A stretch of DNA of 59,819 nt from the NCBI GenBank assembly GCA_937950325.1, contig CALFDJ010000006.1:1-59819 (forward strand), read 5' to 3'. The first letter of the stretch is position 1. Each line of letters starts with the position of its first letter. The stretch comes from an uncultured Collinsella sp. Its GTDB lineage: Bacteria; Actinomycetota; Coriobacteriia; Coriobacteriales; Coriobacteriaceae. Shown here piece after piece: positions 19,259 to 26,573 of this stretch. A program made the translations under genes and the position numbers. The notes under the pieces are model-generated. The model was not told where the DNA came from, searched no databases, and saw nothing but the letters and a program-made list of their open reading frames with translations.

Positions 19259-19309
19259 TCGACAACCCATCACCTGCAGCGGCTATGGCCGCAAACATAT
19301 TCGCTCAGA

Positions 19310-19347
19310 AGCGCCCGCTTGCTCCCCGGCAAGCGGGCGCTTTGTTT
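19310..19347 (+). terminator. strong intrinsic terminator after pknB
   Basis: Perfect 13-bp arms (AGCGCCCGCTTGC at 19310-19322 and its complement at 19329-19341) with a 6-base loop are followed by TTTGTTT. Confidence 0.92.
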
Positions 19348-19435
19348 ATCGACAGGCCAGGGCTCCATAGCAACACAAAGAGGCCCGCAAAAACAAGCCT
19401 CCCAGGTGACAACAGAATATGTAATGCAGTAATTA

Positions 19436-19633
19436 CTAGCCGCAGAACTTCACCATGGTCTCGACCACGAGCTTCTCGGAGTTGAGCTGCTGTATCATGA
19501 TGCCCTGCTGGAACAGCGGGATGTTGGCGCGCGTGCGCTCCGGATCGGAGTGCTCGACGAACTCCTTCTTATCCAAGGTGCAGACCGAGCGCGACAAAAC
19601 GACTTCGAAGCGACCCATTACGGCATCGCGCAT
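19436..19633 (-). CDS. small hypothetical protein
   Basis: An open frame of 65 codons, or 59 if it starts at the inner ATG (19615; MGRFEVVLSRS). The translation looks protein-like, with mixed charged and aliphatic residues and no low complexity. It has no membrane segment and no recognised family. Neither ATG has a clear ribosome site. It is divergent from lacI, so its promoter would overlap the lacI operator. It may be a real conserved small gene or a remnant. Confidence 0.4.
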   Translation of the reverse strand: MRDAVMGRFEVVLSRSVCTLDKKEFVEHSDPERTRANIPLFQQGIMIQQLNSEKLVVETMVKFCG

Positions 19634-19646
19634 GCGCTACAATCTC

Positions 19647-19662
19647 GGTTAATCTGTTAACC
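19647..19662. promoter_or_regulatory. LacI-type operator at the lacI promoter
   Basis: GGTTAATCTGTTAACC has 6-bp inverted arms (GGTTAA/TTAACC). It lies just after a TACAAT box (19638-19643) and 24 bases before the lacI start, a position that suits autorepression. Related sites lie upstream of alsE at 22040 and 22074. Confidence 0.65.
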
Positions 19663-19685
19663 ACCCGAAAGCAGCAGGAGGCCCC

Positions 19686-20696
19686 ATGCCCACACCAGGC
19701 AAGCGCCCATCCATGCGCCAGATTGCCGTCGCGGCCGGCGTATCCGTCGCCACGGTCTCCCACGTCATCAACGGCAGCGGCCGTTTTTCCGAAGACACCC
19801 GCAAACGCGTGGAAGCCGCCCTAAAGGAATACGGCTACGTCACGAACATGGCGGCGAAGAGCCTCCGTATGGCCCAGTCCCGGACCATCGGCATGATCGT
19901 GCCGGACATCTCCAACGACTTCTTTTCCAAGATCGCCCTGCATGTGGAGCGCGAGCTGGCAACCGAGGACTACTCGGTCTTTGTTTGCAACAGCGCCAAT
20001 GACCCCGCCCGCGAGCGTGACTACTTCCGCACGCTGGCAAGCAAGCAGGCCGACGGTATCATCTGTATCTCCGGCCTGCGCAGGCTCGACGGCGAGTTCG
20101 TCCCCCACGGAATCCCCGTGGTCTGCATCGACCGTGCGCCCGAAAACGACCTCGGTTTCCCACACGTGGGCTCCGACAACATCGGCGGTGGCTACATGGC
20201 GACCGAGCACCTCATCGAGCGCGGCTGCAAGGACATCCTGAGCATCTCGAGTTTTACCGCCAACTACCCCGGCAACGAGCGCCAGATGGGCTACGAGCGG
20301 GCACTCGCCGCGCACGGAATGCCGCTACGCCGCGACTACCAGCTGTTTGTCTCGGGTAAGCAGCCGAGCATCATCGAGTCGGAAGAGCTCGTGACCGACT
20401 TCCTCTCCACGGGCTACCCCGTCGACGGCGTCTTCGCCCATAGCGACCACGCAGCCGTGGGCGCGCTGCGTGCGCTCGTTGCCGCCGGCAAGCGCGTACC
20501 CGAAGACGTCCGTCTCATCGGCTTCGACGATTCCGTTTACGCGCAGCTTCCGACGCCGCAAATCAGCACCATCCGCCGCTTCCCCGAGCGCCTCGCGCAC
20601 GAGGGATGTCAGGCCCTGCTCGCCCTGCTGCGCGGCGAAGAGCCCGAGATGGAGACGCTTGTCCCCGTTAAGCTCGTGCAACGCGCGAGCAGCTAG
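19686..20696 (+). CDS. LacI-family transcriptional regulator of the sugar cassette
   Basis: A protein of 336 residues, usual for the family. An N-terminal helix-turn-helix (MRQIAVAAGVSVATVSHVIN) and hinge helix are followed by the periplasmic-binding-protein-like effector domain (GMIVPDISNDFFSKI; VDGVFAHSDHAAVGALRAL; VRLIGFDD). The ribosome site is AGGAGG. It faces the rpiB gene convergently across a shared terminator. It probably represses alsE-rpiB and itself through TTAATC..TTAACC sites, with a phosphorylated sugar as inducer. The Listeria D-allose cassette also carries a LacI regulator. Confidence 0.93.
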   Translation: MPTPGKRPSMRQIAVAAGVSVATVSHVINGSGRFSEDTRKRVEAALKEYGYVTNMAAKSLRMAQSRTIGMIVPDISNDFFSKIALHVERELATEDYSVFVCNSANDPARERDYFRTLASKQADGIICISGLRRLDGEFVPHGIPVVCIDRAPENDLGFPHVGSDNIGGGYMATEHLIERGCKDILSISSFTANYPGNERQMGYERALAAHGMPLRRDYQLFVSGKQPSIIESEELVTDFLSTGYPVDGVFAHSDHAAVGALRALVAAGKRVPEDVRLIGFDDSVYAQLPTPQISTIRRFPERLAHEGCQALLALLRGEEPEMETLVPVKLVQRASS

Positions 20697-20759
20697 ACAG
20701 CGGGCAGCGAATAGCCGCGTTTTTCTCTCGCATGTGCTCTATCCCACGCGCGACATGCA

Positions 20760-20792
20760 AAAAGCCCGCCACCACACGGGTGACGGGCTTTT
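20760..20792. terminator. bidirectional terminator between lacI and rpiB
   Basis: AAAAGCCCG (20760-20768) pairs with CGGGCTTTT (20784-20792) around an inner CCAC/GTG pairing. Poly-A and poly-T edges make it work on both strands, for the convergent lacI and rpiB. Confidence 0.85.
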
Positions 20793-20795
20793 CCG

Positions 20796-21272
20796 CTACC
20801 AGCCGCGTGCTTCCTCCGCACGTACGAGCTGACGAGCCTCGATCTGGCGAATCATATCGATGCGTCGCTGGTGACGGCCGCCCTCGAACTCGCCGGTGAG
20901 CCAGGCGTCGACAATCATTTTGGCCAGCTCGATGCCTACCACACGAGCACCAAATGCGAGCATGTTGGTGTTGTTGTGCTCGCGCGACAGGCGAGCGGAA
21001 TACGGCTCAGAGCAGGTGCAGCAACGGATACCGCGCACCTTGTTGGCGGCAAGCGAGATGCCCACACCCGTACCGCAGATAACGATACCGCGATCAACCT
21101 CGCCGGACATGACAGCGTCCGCCACGGCCTCACCCGCGATGGGATAGTCAAAGCGCTCGGTGCTGTCCGTACCGAAGTTCACGACTTCGTAGCCGTACTT
21201 CTCCTGGATATACGCCGTGATGGCTTCCTTGTACTCGACTGCGACGTGGTCGTTTCCAATACCGATCTTCAC
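20796..21272 (-). CDS. rpiB: RpiB-family sugar-phosphate isomerase
   Basis: A protein of 158 residues of the RpiB/LacAB family, cytosolic isomerases that interconvert aldose and ketose phosphates. Seen: IGNDHVAVEYKE at the N terminus, the catalytic Cys in GIVICGTGVGIS, and the SARLSREHNNTNMLAFGARV segment. It starts with GTG after AAAGGGG. It follows the AlsE-like gene by 72 bases on the same strand. RpiB enzymes also convert allose 6-phosphate to allulose 6-phosphate, the step expected in a D-allose pathway; ribose 5-phosphate isomerisation is the alternative. Confidence 0.93.
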   Translation of the reverse strand: MKIGIGNDHVAVEYKEAITAYIQEKYGYEVVNFGTDSTERFDYPIAGEAVADAVMSGEVDRGIVICGTGVGISLAANKVRGIRCCTCSEPYSARLSREHNNTNMLAFGARVVGIELAKMIVDAWLTGEFEGGRHQRRIDMIRQIEARQLVRAEEARGW

Positions 21273-21344
21273 AAGAGACCCCTTTCCATAAGAACCATTC
21301 GCGCATGCCGCGCGCTCAATCCGTCCTAATTCGCCGTTCCGCTT

Positions 21345-21998
21345 CTAATACACCTCGCCGGCGCGCAAACGGCGCAGACACTCCTCGTAACCAGCGTCCT
21401 TGCCAAACAGCGCACTGGTGCCCAGGATAAATCCGTCCGCGCCAATGGCGGACAGGTCGCGCACGCGCTCGGGCGAGCAGGCGCCGTCGATCATGAGCTT
21501 GAAGCCAAAGCGCTCCTTCAGCGCGGCAAGGCGACGCACCTTGTCGTTCGTGAACTCGATAAAGCTCTGACCGGCAAAACCCGGATTCACCGTCATGACC
21601 ATCACGTAATCGCAGAGGTTCAACATCTCCTCGATCTCGGAGATAGAGGTGTCGGGGTTCACGGCGATACCGGCGCTCTTGCCGAGGGACTTAATCGCGG
21701 CGAGTGTCTTGACCACGTAACGCTCGGACTCCGGATGGATATAGATGATGTCCGCGCCGGCGGAGGCGAAAAGTTCAACCTTGCTGGCAGGATTCTCGAC
21801 CATAAGGTGCACGTCGACGAGCTTGTTGGTGGCAGCTCGCACGGCCTTGATGTCTTCGAGACCCATGGCGAAATTGGGAACGAAACTGCCGTCCATCACG
21901 TCGCAATGGAAGATGTCGATGCCGGCGGCGTCGAGATCCTCGACGGTCGCACGCAGATTGCCGTAGTCGGCGCACATGAGACTGGGGCAGAGCAGCAT
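21345..21998 (-). CDS. alsE: ribulose-/allulose-phosphate 3-epimerase
   Basis: A protein of 217 residues, a TIM-barrel epimerase of the Rpe family with PSLMCADYGNL, HCDVMDGSFVPN, DVHLMVENP, VMTVNPGFAGQSFI and the DGACS segment that aligns with the metal/phosphate site. The opening PSLMC resembles E. coli AlsE, which turns allulose 6-phosphate into fructose 6-phosphate, and the neighbours support that role over the pentose pathway enzyme. AAGGAG lies before the ATG. Two LacI-type operators lie 42-91 bases upstream. Confidence 0.88.
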   Translation of the reverse strand: MLLCPSLMCADYGNLRATVEDLDAAGIDIFHCDVMDGSFVPNFAMGLEDIKAVRAATNKLVDVHLMVENPASKVELFASAGADIIYIHPESERYVVKTLAAIKSLGKSAGIAVNPDTSISEIEEMLNLCDYVMVMTVNPGFAGQSFIEFTNDKVRRLAALKERFGFKLMIDGACSPERVRDLSAIGADGFILGTSALFGKDAGYEECLRRLRAGEVY

Positions 21999-22039
21999 AG
22001 TGAACTCCTTATCTGCTCGGTGATTATCTACTCGGTGGT

Positions 22040-22089
22040 AATTAATCGTTTAACCTTTATCTACAGTCTGGCTGATTAATCGTTTAACC
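22040..22089. promoter_or_regulatory. two LacI-type operators upstream of alsE-rpiB
   Basis: TTAATCGTTTAACC occurs twice, inside 16-bp sites at 22040-22055 and 22074-22089, 34 bp apart, each with a LacI-like central CG. A third partial match (GTTGTTAACC) follows at 22092. They match the lacI promoter site at 19647 in most positions. Confidence 0.7.
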
Positions 22090-22263
22090 ACGTTGTTAAC
22101 CTGCAGGCTTTTCCAGATTCACAACGTTGCCATATTTGCCTATCTAGCTGGTATCATGCAGGAGCCCGCACCACGAAACGCTGTCGTATTCCCTAGGAAG
22201 AAATCCCGCTACGCGGACAGCAGCAGCCAGGGGCCGCAATCCGCAGACCTGAGCCCGGACCCC

Positions 22264-23007
22264 CTACGCTCCAGGCGTGATCAGGCGCGCGCACTGGGCG
22301 ATCTTCTCGTCATAGGACTCCGCGATAATCGACACACCATCGAACCCAAACGCGCGAACATTCGAGAACTGATGGAACTTCGAGCTGTCGCACAGCACGT
22401 ACGCCTTATTCGAATTCTCGCGCACGATGCGCTTCTTCGCCGCCTCAACGTAGGAGGGCGTCATGACGCCGCGGTCCTCGTCAATCGCGTTGGTCCCGAT
22501 AAACGCCTTATCGAAGTACAGATCGCGCAGGATCGATTCGGTCATAGAACCGCAGAACGAGGAGTTCACATAGTTGAACTCGCCACCCACCACGATGAGC
22601 TGGGCGCGCGTCTCGCTCTTAATCAGGCACGCCGAGGCATCCGTCGTGTAAATTGTCACGTCGCGGTCGAGCAGCAGACGCAGCAGCGCCGTGCAGGTGG
22701 AACCCGAGTCCAAGTAGAGCGTGTCCCCGTCCTCAACAAAACGCAAGGCGACTTGGGCAATCTGTTCCTTCTCACTCCCGTGTAGGCCCGAACGCGTCGA
22801 GATACTCACCTCGTGGACAGCCGAGAGGAGCCTCACCGCGCCGCCCGAAAGATGCTCAACCTTGCCAAGCGCCTCCAGCTCCTTGAGGTCGCGACGTAGC
22901 GTCGAAATAGAGACGCCCGGCAGCTCCTCCTGCAGCTCGGAAATCCTCGCGAGGCCCGACTTCTGCAGGCACTCTACAATTCGCTCCTGGCGCTCATACG
23001 GAATCAT
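22264..23007 (-). CDS. DeoR-family transcriptional regulator
   Basis: A protein of 247 residues. The N-terminal winged helix is typical (MIPYERQERIVECLQKSG; SISTLRRDLKELEALG), followed by the DeoR effector domain with its LYLDSGSTC and DKAFIGTNAIDEDRGV segments, which bind sugar phosphates. The ATG at 23007 follows GAGAGG; upstream starts lack one. It lies after the PTS EIIBC gene on the same strand, so it is a second regulator in this cassette beside LacI. Its likely targets are the isomerase-EIIBC pair, whose promoter region carries GTGAAAAA repeats. Confidence 0.9.
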   Translation of the reverse strand: MIPYERQERIVECLQKSGLARISELQEELPGVSISTLRRDLKELEALGKVEHLSGGAVRLLSAVHEVSISTRSGLHGSEKEQIAQVALRFVEDGDTLYLDSGSTCTALLRLLLDRDVTIYTTDASACLIKSETRAQLIVVGGEFNYVNSSFCGSMTESILRDLYFDKAFIGTNAIDEDRGVMTPSYVEAAKKRIVRENSNKAYVLCDSSKFHQFSNVRAFGFDGVSIIAESYDEKIAQCARLITPGA

Positions 23008-23231
23008 ATTGGGAACCTCTCCAAACCACTCTGCTTCACGCTCGTTCATTTCTTTTCGAAAAGTGTAACGCACAAGCAGAATAGCGGCCGCCACCTGTTG
23101 CGATGACGACCGCTTAATCGATTGACCTACCCTCTCGTTCACAATTTGAACGAGGTTGACACACCTCGCGTAAGCGCGACGCTCTTCAAGCGAAGAGAAC
23201 GACCCTAGGAGAGGCGGCGCATCCGGGGCTC

Positions 23232-24608
23232 TTAGGCGAGCTGATCCTCCTTGCCGGTGAAGGCGAAGGCAAGAACACCGGCCACGACGGCGGAAATGAG
23301 CATGCCGACCATAGCCCAAGCGAAGTTCATGGGGTCGGAACTCACGAAAGCCGGGAACGTAGTGACGGAACCGAAGGTGAACGCAGTGGTGACGACCTTC
23401 ATGATACCGAGGAACGCGCCGCCGACGGCACCGCCGATGATCTGCGCAAGCCAGACCTTCTTGTTCTTCACGAGCATACCGAACAGCGTGGGCTCGATGA
23501 TGGCGGACAGGGCGATCGATACGACACCGGTCATCGCGAAGCTCTTGAGCTTCTGGTCGCGGGCCTTGAGGAACACGCCGAAGGCGCAGCCGATAACGGC
23601 GAAGTTGCAGGCGAAGGTGAAGGGGCAGATGTAGTCGAAGCCGTTCTGAGCGATGTTGTTGATCATGATGGGGTTCACGGCCCAGTGGATGCCCATGGAC
23701 ACCAGCACGGACCAGCCGCCGCCAACCAGCACGCCGGCGAACACGGAGCTGCGCTCGATCAGCCAGTTGACCACGAAGGCGATGGCCTCACCAGCGTAGA
23801 CGCCCAGGGGACCGATGACGAGCATGGTGAGCGGAACCATAACGATCAGGGAGATGGCGGGCAGCACGACGAGCTTGAGCATCTCGGAAACGTGCTCATC
23901 GAGCCACTTGTACAGGTACGAGTAGACCCAGACAGACAAGATGGCAGGGATAACCGTGGAGTTGTAGTTCATGAGAACCACGGGGATGCCGAAGAAGTCC
24001 GTCATGGCGCCGTTGCCCGCGTCGCCCATGAGGGCGATGAAGTCCGGGTAGAGCAGGCACGCGCCGAGCAGCGCCGACAGGTACGGGCTCGCGCCGAAGC
24101 GCTTGCCGGCGGAGAAGCCGAGCAGCACGGGCAGGAAGTAGAACACGCTCATGGCCAGGGTGTACAGGATGGTGTAGGTACCCGTGCCCTCAGCGATGAT
24201 GCCGAGCTGGGCGGCCAGGATAACGAAGCCGCGCAGGATACCGGAGCCGGCCATGGCGGGCAGCAGCGGGGCAAAGATGCCGGAGATCGCGGAGAAGACT
24301 TGGCTGACGATGCTCTCGCCCTCGTCCTTGGTAGCAGCGGAGATTTCCACGCCCGAACCCTTGACCAGCGGCTCAAACTTCTCGTACAGCTTCGGGACCT
24401 CAGTGCCGATGAGAACCTGGTACTGACCGGCCTTGTTCAGCGTGTTCACAACGCCTTCGACTTCCTTGACCGCAGCGTCGTCGCAAGCCGCGTCGTCTTT
24501 GAGATTGAGGCGCAGGCGCGTCGCGCAGTGCGTCATGCCCGAGATGTTCTCGGGACCACCGACGGCGTCCAGAATCCCCTGAGCCATCGCGTTCCAGTCG
24601 CGTTTCAT
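23232..24608 (-). CDS. PTS sugar transporter EIIBC, glucose/sucrose family
   Basis: A protein of 458 residues. The EIIB domain is N-terminal (residues ~1-85) with the phosphorylated Cys in MTHCATRLRLNL, followed by a ten-helix EIIC domain (~110-455). No EIIA domain is present here or next to it, so phosphate must come from another system's EIIA. The ribosome site GGGAGG lies in the end of the preceding isomerase gene. The cassette suggests D-allose or a related rare sugar as substrate (inference from neighbours). Confidence 0.93.
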   Translation of the reverse strand: MKRDWNAMAQGILDAVGGPENISGMTHCATRLRLNLKDDAACDDAAVKEVEGVVNTLNKAGQYQVLIGTEVPKLYEKFEPLVKGSGVEISAATKDEGESIVSQVFSAISGIFAPLLPAMAGSGILRGFVILAAQLGIIAEGTGTYTILYTLAMSVFYFLPVLLGFSAGKRFGASPYLSALLGACLLYPDFIALMGDAGNGAMTDFFGIPVVLMNYNSTVIPAILSVWVYSYLYKWLDEHVSEMLKLVVLPAISLIVMVPLTMLVIGPLGVYAGEAIAFVVNWLIERSSVFAGVLVGGGWSVLVSMGIHWAVNPIMINNIAQNGFDYICPFTFACNFAVIGCAFGVFLKARDQKLKSFAMTGVVSIALSAIIEPTLFGMLVKNKKVWLAQIIGGAVGGAFLGIMKVVTTAFTFGSVTTFPAFVSSDPMNFAWAMVGMLISAVVAGVLAFAFTGKEDQLA

Positions 24609-24611
24609 TGG

Positions 24612-25550
24612 TTACCTCCCCATTGCGCAGAAGAGCTCGCGGACAAGCTCGGCTGCCTTAATCGCGTCGTTTGCATCGATAACGGATTGGATCTTCTCCA
24701 TGCTTACGGCCTCGATGGCGTCGTTGAGCAGATGGATCATCTGGTCGTTCTGTGCAGCCTCGCCGGCAGCGGGCTCGATGACCGGGAACGTGTCGAAGTA
24801 GATTGCGCTGTCGTAACCGTGCTTCTTCACGTAGTAGAGGAACTCGAGGGTCTTCACCGGCGTGGACGTACCAATCATAAGGCCATCGTCGAAGCGACCG
24901 TTGCCGTCGTTTAGGTGAATGCCGTAGAGCTTGCCCTCGCGGCCGAACAGGTCGGCGGCCATGGCAGGGTTCTCGTGCTTCATGAGCATGTGGCAGTAAT
25001 CCAGCGTGACGCCCAGGTTCGGGCGGTCTGCAGCGTTGAGAATCATGCCGGTCATACCCATGGAGTCGATGAACGCGTACGCGCGCTCCTCGTAGGGTTT
25101 GTACTCAATCGAGATCTTGAGGTCGGGCGCGTAGTCGCAAACCTTCTGGAATGCGGCTACGAGCTGGTCGAAGACGCGAGCGTAGGCGATCTGGAAGCTG
25201 TAGTCAAAGCCGTCGTGGCCGAGCCAGATGGTCACCGTGTTGCCACCGGCAGTGCGGCAGTAGTCGCACGCCTCGTAGCAGAGCTCAAGGGCTTCCGCGG
25301 CAAGGGCATCATCGGCATTGCCCAGGTCACCGTTGAGGAAGGCGTTGCGGAAGCGCAGCGCGCAGCCGTTCAGCTGCAGGTCGTGAGCTGCGAGCTTGGC
25401 GGCCATGTCCTCAGCCGTGACACCTGTGCAGTGCTCGGGGTAGTTGAGGTCGACGTGCGTGAGGCCCACGCTCTGGAACTCCGCGAACACGCGATCAAGA
25501 TTCTTGTCGCCATCGCGAAAATAGGAGTTGATACGAGTTGCAAGCTTCAT
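24612..25550 (-). CDS. sugar-phosphate isomerase/epimerase, TIM barrel
   Basis: A protein of 312 residues of the xylose-isomerase-like TIM-barrel superfamily. Metal-site-type residues are visible in HVDLNYPEH, the ISIEYKP Glu, the VTLDYCHML Asp/His pair, IHLNDGNG and the late YFDTFP. It resembles the isomerase/epimerase present in the Listeria D-allose cassette, whose role is not clear to me. The ATG at 25550 is preceded by AAAGGA; the frame is open 43 codons upstream but without a start signal. It is the first gene of the operon with EIIBC. Confidence 0.82.
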   Translation of the reverse strand: MKLATRINSYFRDGDKNLDRVFAEFQSVGLTHVDLNYPEHCTGVTAEDMAAKLAAHDLQLNGCALRFRNAFLNGDLGNADDALAAEALELCYEACDYCRTAGGNTVTIWLGHDGFDYSFQIAYARVFDQLVAAFQKVCDYAPDLKISIEYKPYEERAYAFIDSMGMTGMILNAADRPNLGVTLDYCHMLMKHENPAMAADLFGREGKLYGIHLNDGNGRFDDGLMIGTSTPVKTLEFLYYVKKHGYDSAIYFDTFPVIEPAAGEAAQNDQMIHLLNDAIEAVSMEKIQSVIDANDAIKAAELVRELFCAMGR

Positions 25551-25690
25551 GCTTCTACGTCCTTTACCTTCGTCCTTGATCGTTTCTGCCCGTTCGAGCA
25601 CCTGATCTATATCCGTAATTCGATAAGGGCCGCCGCCTGCGCGCCGGGGCTTACCCTGTGACATGTAGATTACTGCCACATAAGTTCATT

Positions 25691-25740
25691 TTCAATCAGT
25701 ATTTTTCACTCTTTTTCTCATTGTGTCAGAGTTTTTCACC
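25691..25740 (-). promoter_or_regulatory. repeated GTGAAAAA-like motif, possible DeoR site
   Basis: On the minus strand GTGAAAAAC, GAGAAAAAG, GTGAAAAAT and TTGAAAATG follow each other within 50 bases, 140-190 bases before the isomerase start. Short repeated A-rich boxes of this kind are typical DeoR-family operators. The link to the DeoR gene at 22264 is inference. Confidence 0.4.
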
Positions 25741-25930
25741 GTATAAAGCCATCTACCTTGTGGTTTTGCTGTTAATCAAGTTTGACCATTCTTGAAATTA
25801 CCTGATTTTTTCTGAATTAATTTGCCGTTTATCGGTAAAAATCGACCGCTCACGGCTGACGGCGACGCAAGATGGAAGATACTTGCATGAGGAAAAGCAC
25901 TGAATTCCCAGCGCCGATTCGAATGACGCG

Positions 25931-26042
25931 ATTGGTGACGCGAGCGTCGACGGCCCGAATCTGCCGTCGGCCCCCACTAACCAAAAACGGCGCCGCTCAC
26001 GCGACGCCGTCATATTCCCTGGTGCCCCCGGGCGGATTCGAA
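25931..26042. repeat. island-border repeat, copy 1, with 25 bp of tRNA-Arg 3' end
   Basis: About 112 bp, roughly 90% identical by eye to 29107-29218. It contains a terminator-like hairpin (ACGGCG...CGCCGT) and ends in the tRNA-Arg 3' end (26018-26042), which matches the intact tRNA at 44229-44253. It marks the outer end of the stacked islands. Confidence 0.7.
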
Positions 26043-26228
26043 AACTCCCCCCCCCGCGGGGAAATTGGTGACGCGGGTGTCGACGGCGCTGAGCGCTCCG
26101 TGTTTTGGTATGTGGATATGGCAGCCATCAACCTTTCTCGGCATGTGAAACTCTAGGCACATATGAGCATACCTGAGCGACGCAACACATGCGCTCCATC
26201 TATCCCAACAAGCTCCAGCGGTACCCGC

Positions 26229-26313
26229 ACTTCCCATTTCGTGTAGAAAAGGGCCTGTATATACTTCCCATTTCGTGTATTGAATCAGGTAACCACACTT
26301 CCCATTTCGTGTA
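26229..26313. repeat. three 17-bp direct repeats at exact 34-bp spacing
   Basis: ACTTCCCATTTCGTGTA occurs at 26229-26245, 26263-26279 and 26297-26313, with 17-base unrelated spacers. The array ends 23 bases before the start of the truncated ATPase gene. It looks like a set of operator sites, one per ~3 helical turns. Confidence 0.85.
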
Positions 26314-26336
26314 TACAGCAGCTAGATTGGGCAATC

Positions 26337-26503
26337 ATGTCAGTATTCAGACGTACGGCCTACAATAAACTCCTCGATTGGAAAGCGAGCAATGGATCCC
26401 GAGTCATCATGCTCGAGGGGGCCCGCCGCGTTGGAAAAAGCACCCTTGCCCAAGAGTTTGCGCAGTCCAAATACAAATCCCACCTCGTGATCGACGAATC
26501 TGT
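26337..26503 (+). pseudogene. truncated AAA ATPase gene (DUF4143 type)
   Basis: The first ~54 codons match the N terminus of the AAA_14/DUF4143 ATPase family: MSVFRRTAYNKLLDWK, then Walker A GARRVGKST and SHLVIDE. After that the frame runs into the terminator of the restriction gene and a meaningless tail. A full protein has ~400-450 residues, as in the intact paralogue at 55320-56672, so about 85% is missing. The break coincides with the inner island's gene content, suggesting truncation by insertion or deletion. Its upstream repeat array is still intact. Confidence 0.75.
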
Positions 26504-26510
26504 TGCGAGT

Positions 26511-26545
26511 GAAAAAAGAAGACCGGAGACTCAACTGGTCTCCGG
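26511..26545 (-). terminator. terminator of the restriction-modification genes
   Basis: On the minus strand CCGGAGAC/GTCTCCGG arms (26523-26530, 26538-26545) are followed by TCTTCTTTTTTC. Confidence 0.9.
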
Positions 26546-26573
26546 CCTCATTTCTAAAAAACGTCTCGTGGTT

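Larger units (their letters stand above)
25551..26336. other. promoter region, att remnant and repeat-rich intergenic stretch
   Basis: From left to right it holds the AT-rich promoter region of the isomerase-EIIBC operon with GTGAAAAA-like repeats (25691-25740), a copy of the island-border repeat (25931-26042) including 25 bp of tRNA-Arg 3' end and a hairpin (25987-26010), a run of nine C (26047-26055), a second short border fragment (26063-26086) and three 17-bp repeats (26229-26313). No complete gene is seen; small open frames across the tRNA-like repeat are not believable. Confidence 0.6.

Noticed and set aside
17300..19273. 657-codon minus-strand frame opposite pknB
   Set aside because: It is the exact antisense of a well-supported kinase, rich in Gly/Val/Asp, with no family resemblance.
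26047..26055. run of nine C as a phase-variation tract
   Set aside because: It lies between att fragments and not inside or before any functional gene; more likely a junction artefact.
25798..26156. small frames across the tRNA-like border repeats at 25.8-26.2 kb and 29.1-29.3 kb
   Set aside because: They exist only because the repeated att/tRNA sequence is open in some frames; the same pseudo-protein appears at both repeats.
26229..26313. CRISPR array
   Set aside because: Repeats and spacers are both 17 bases, only three copies, no cas genes; operator-like repeats are more likely.
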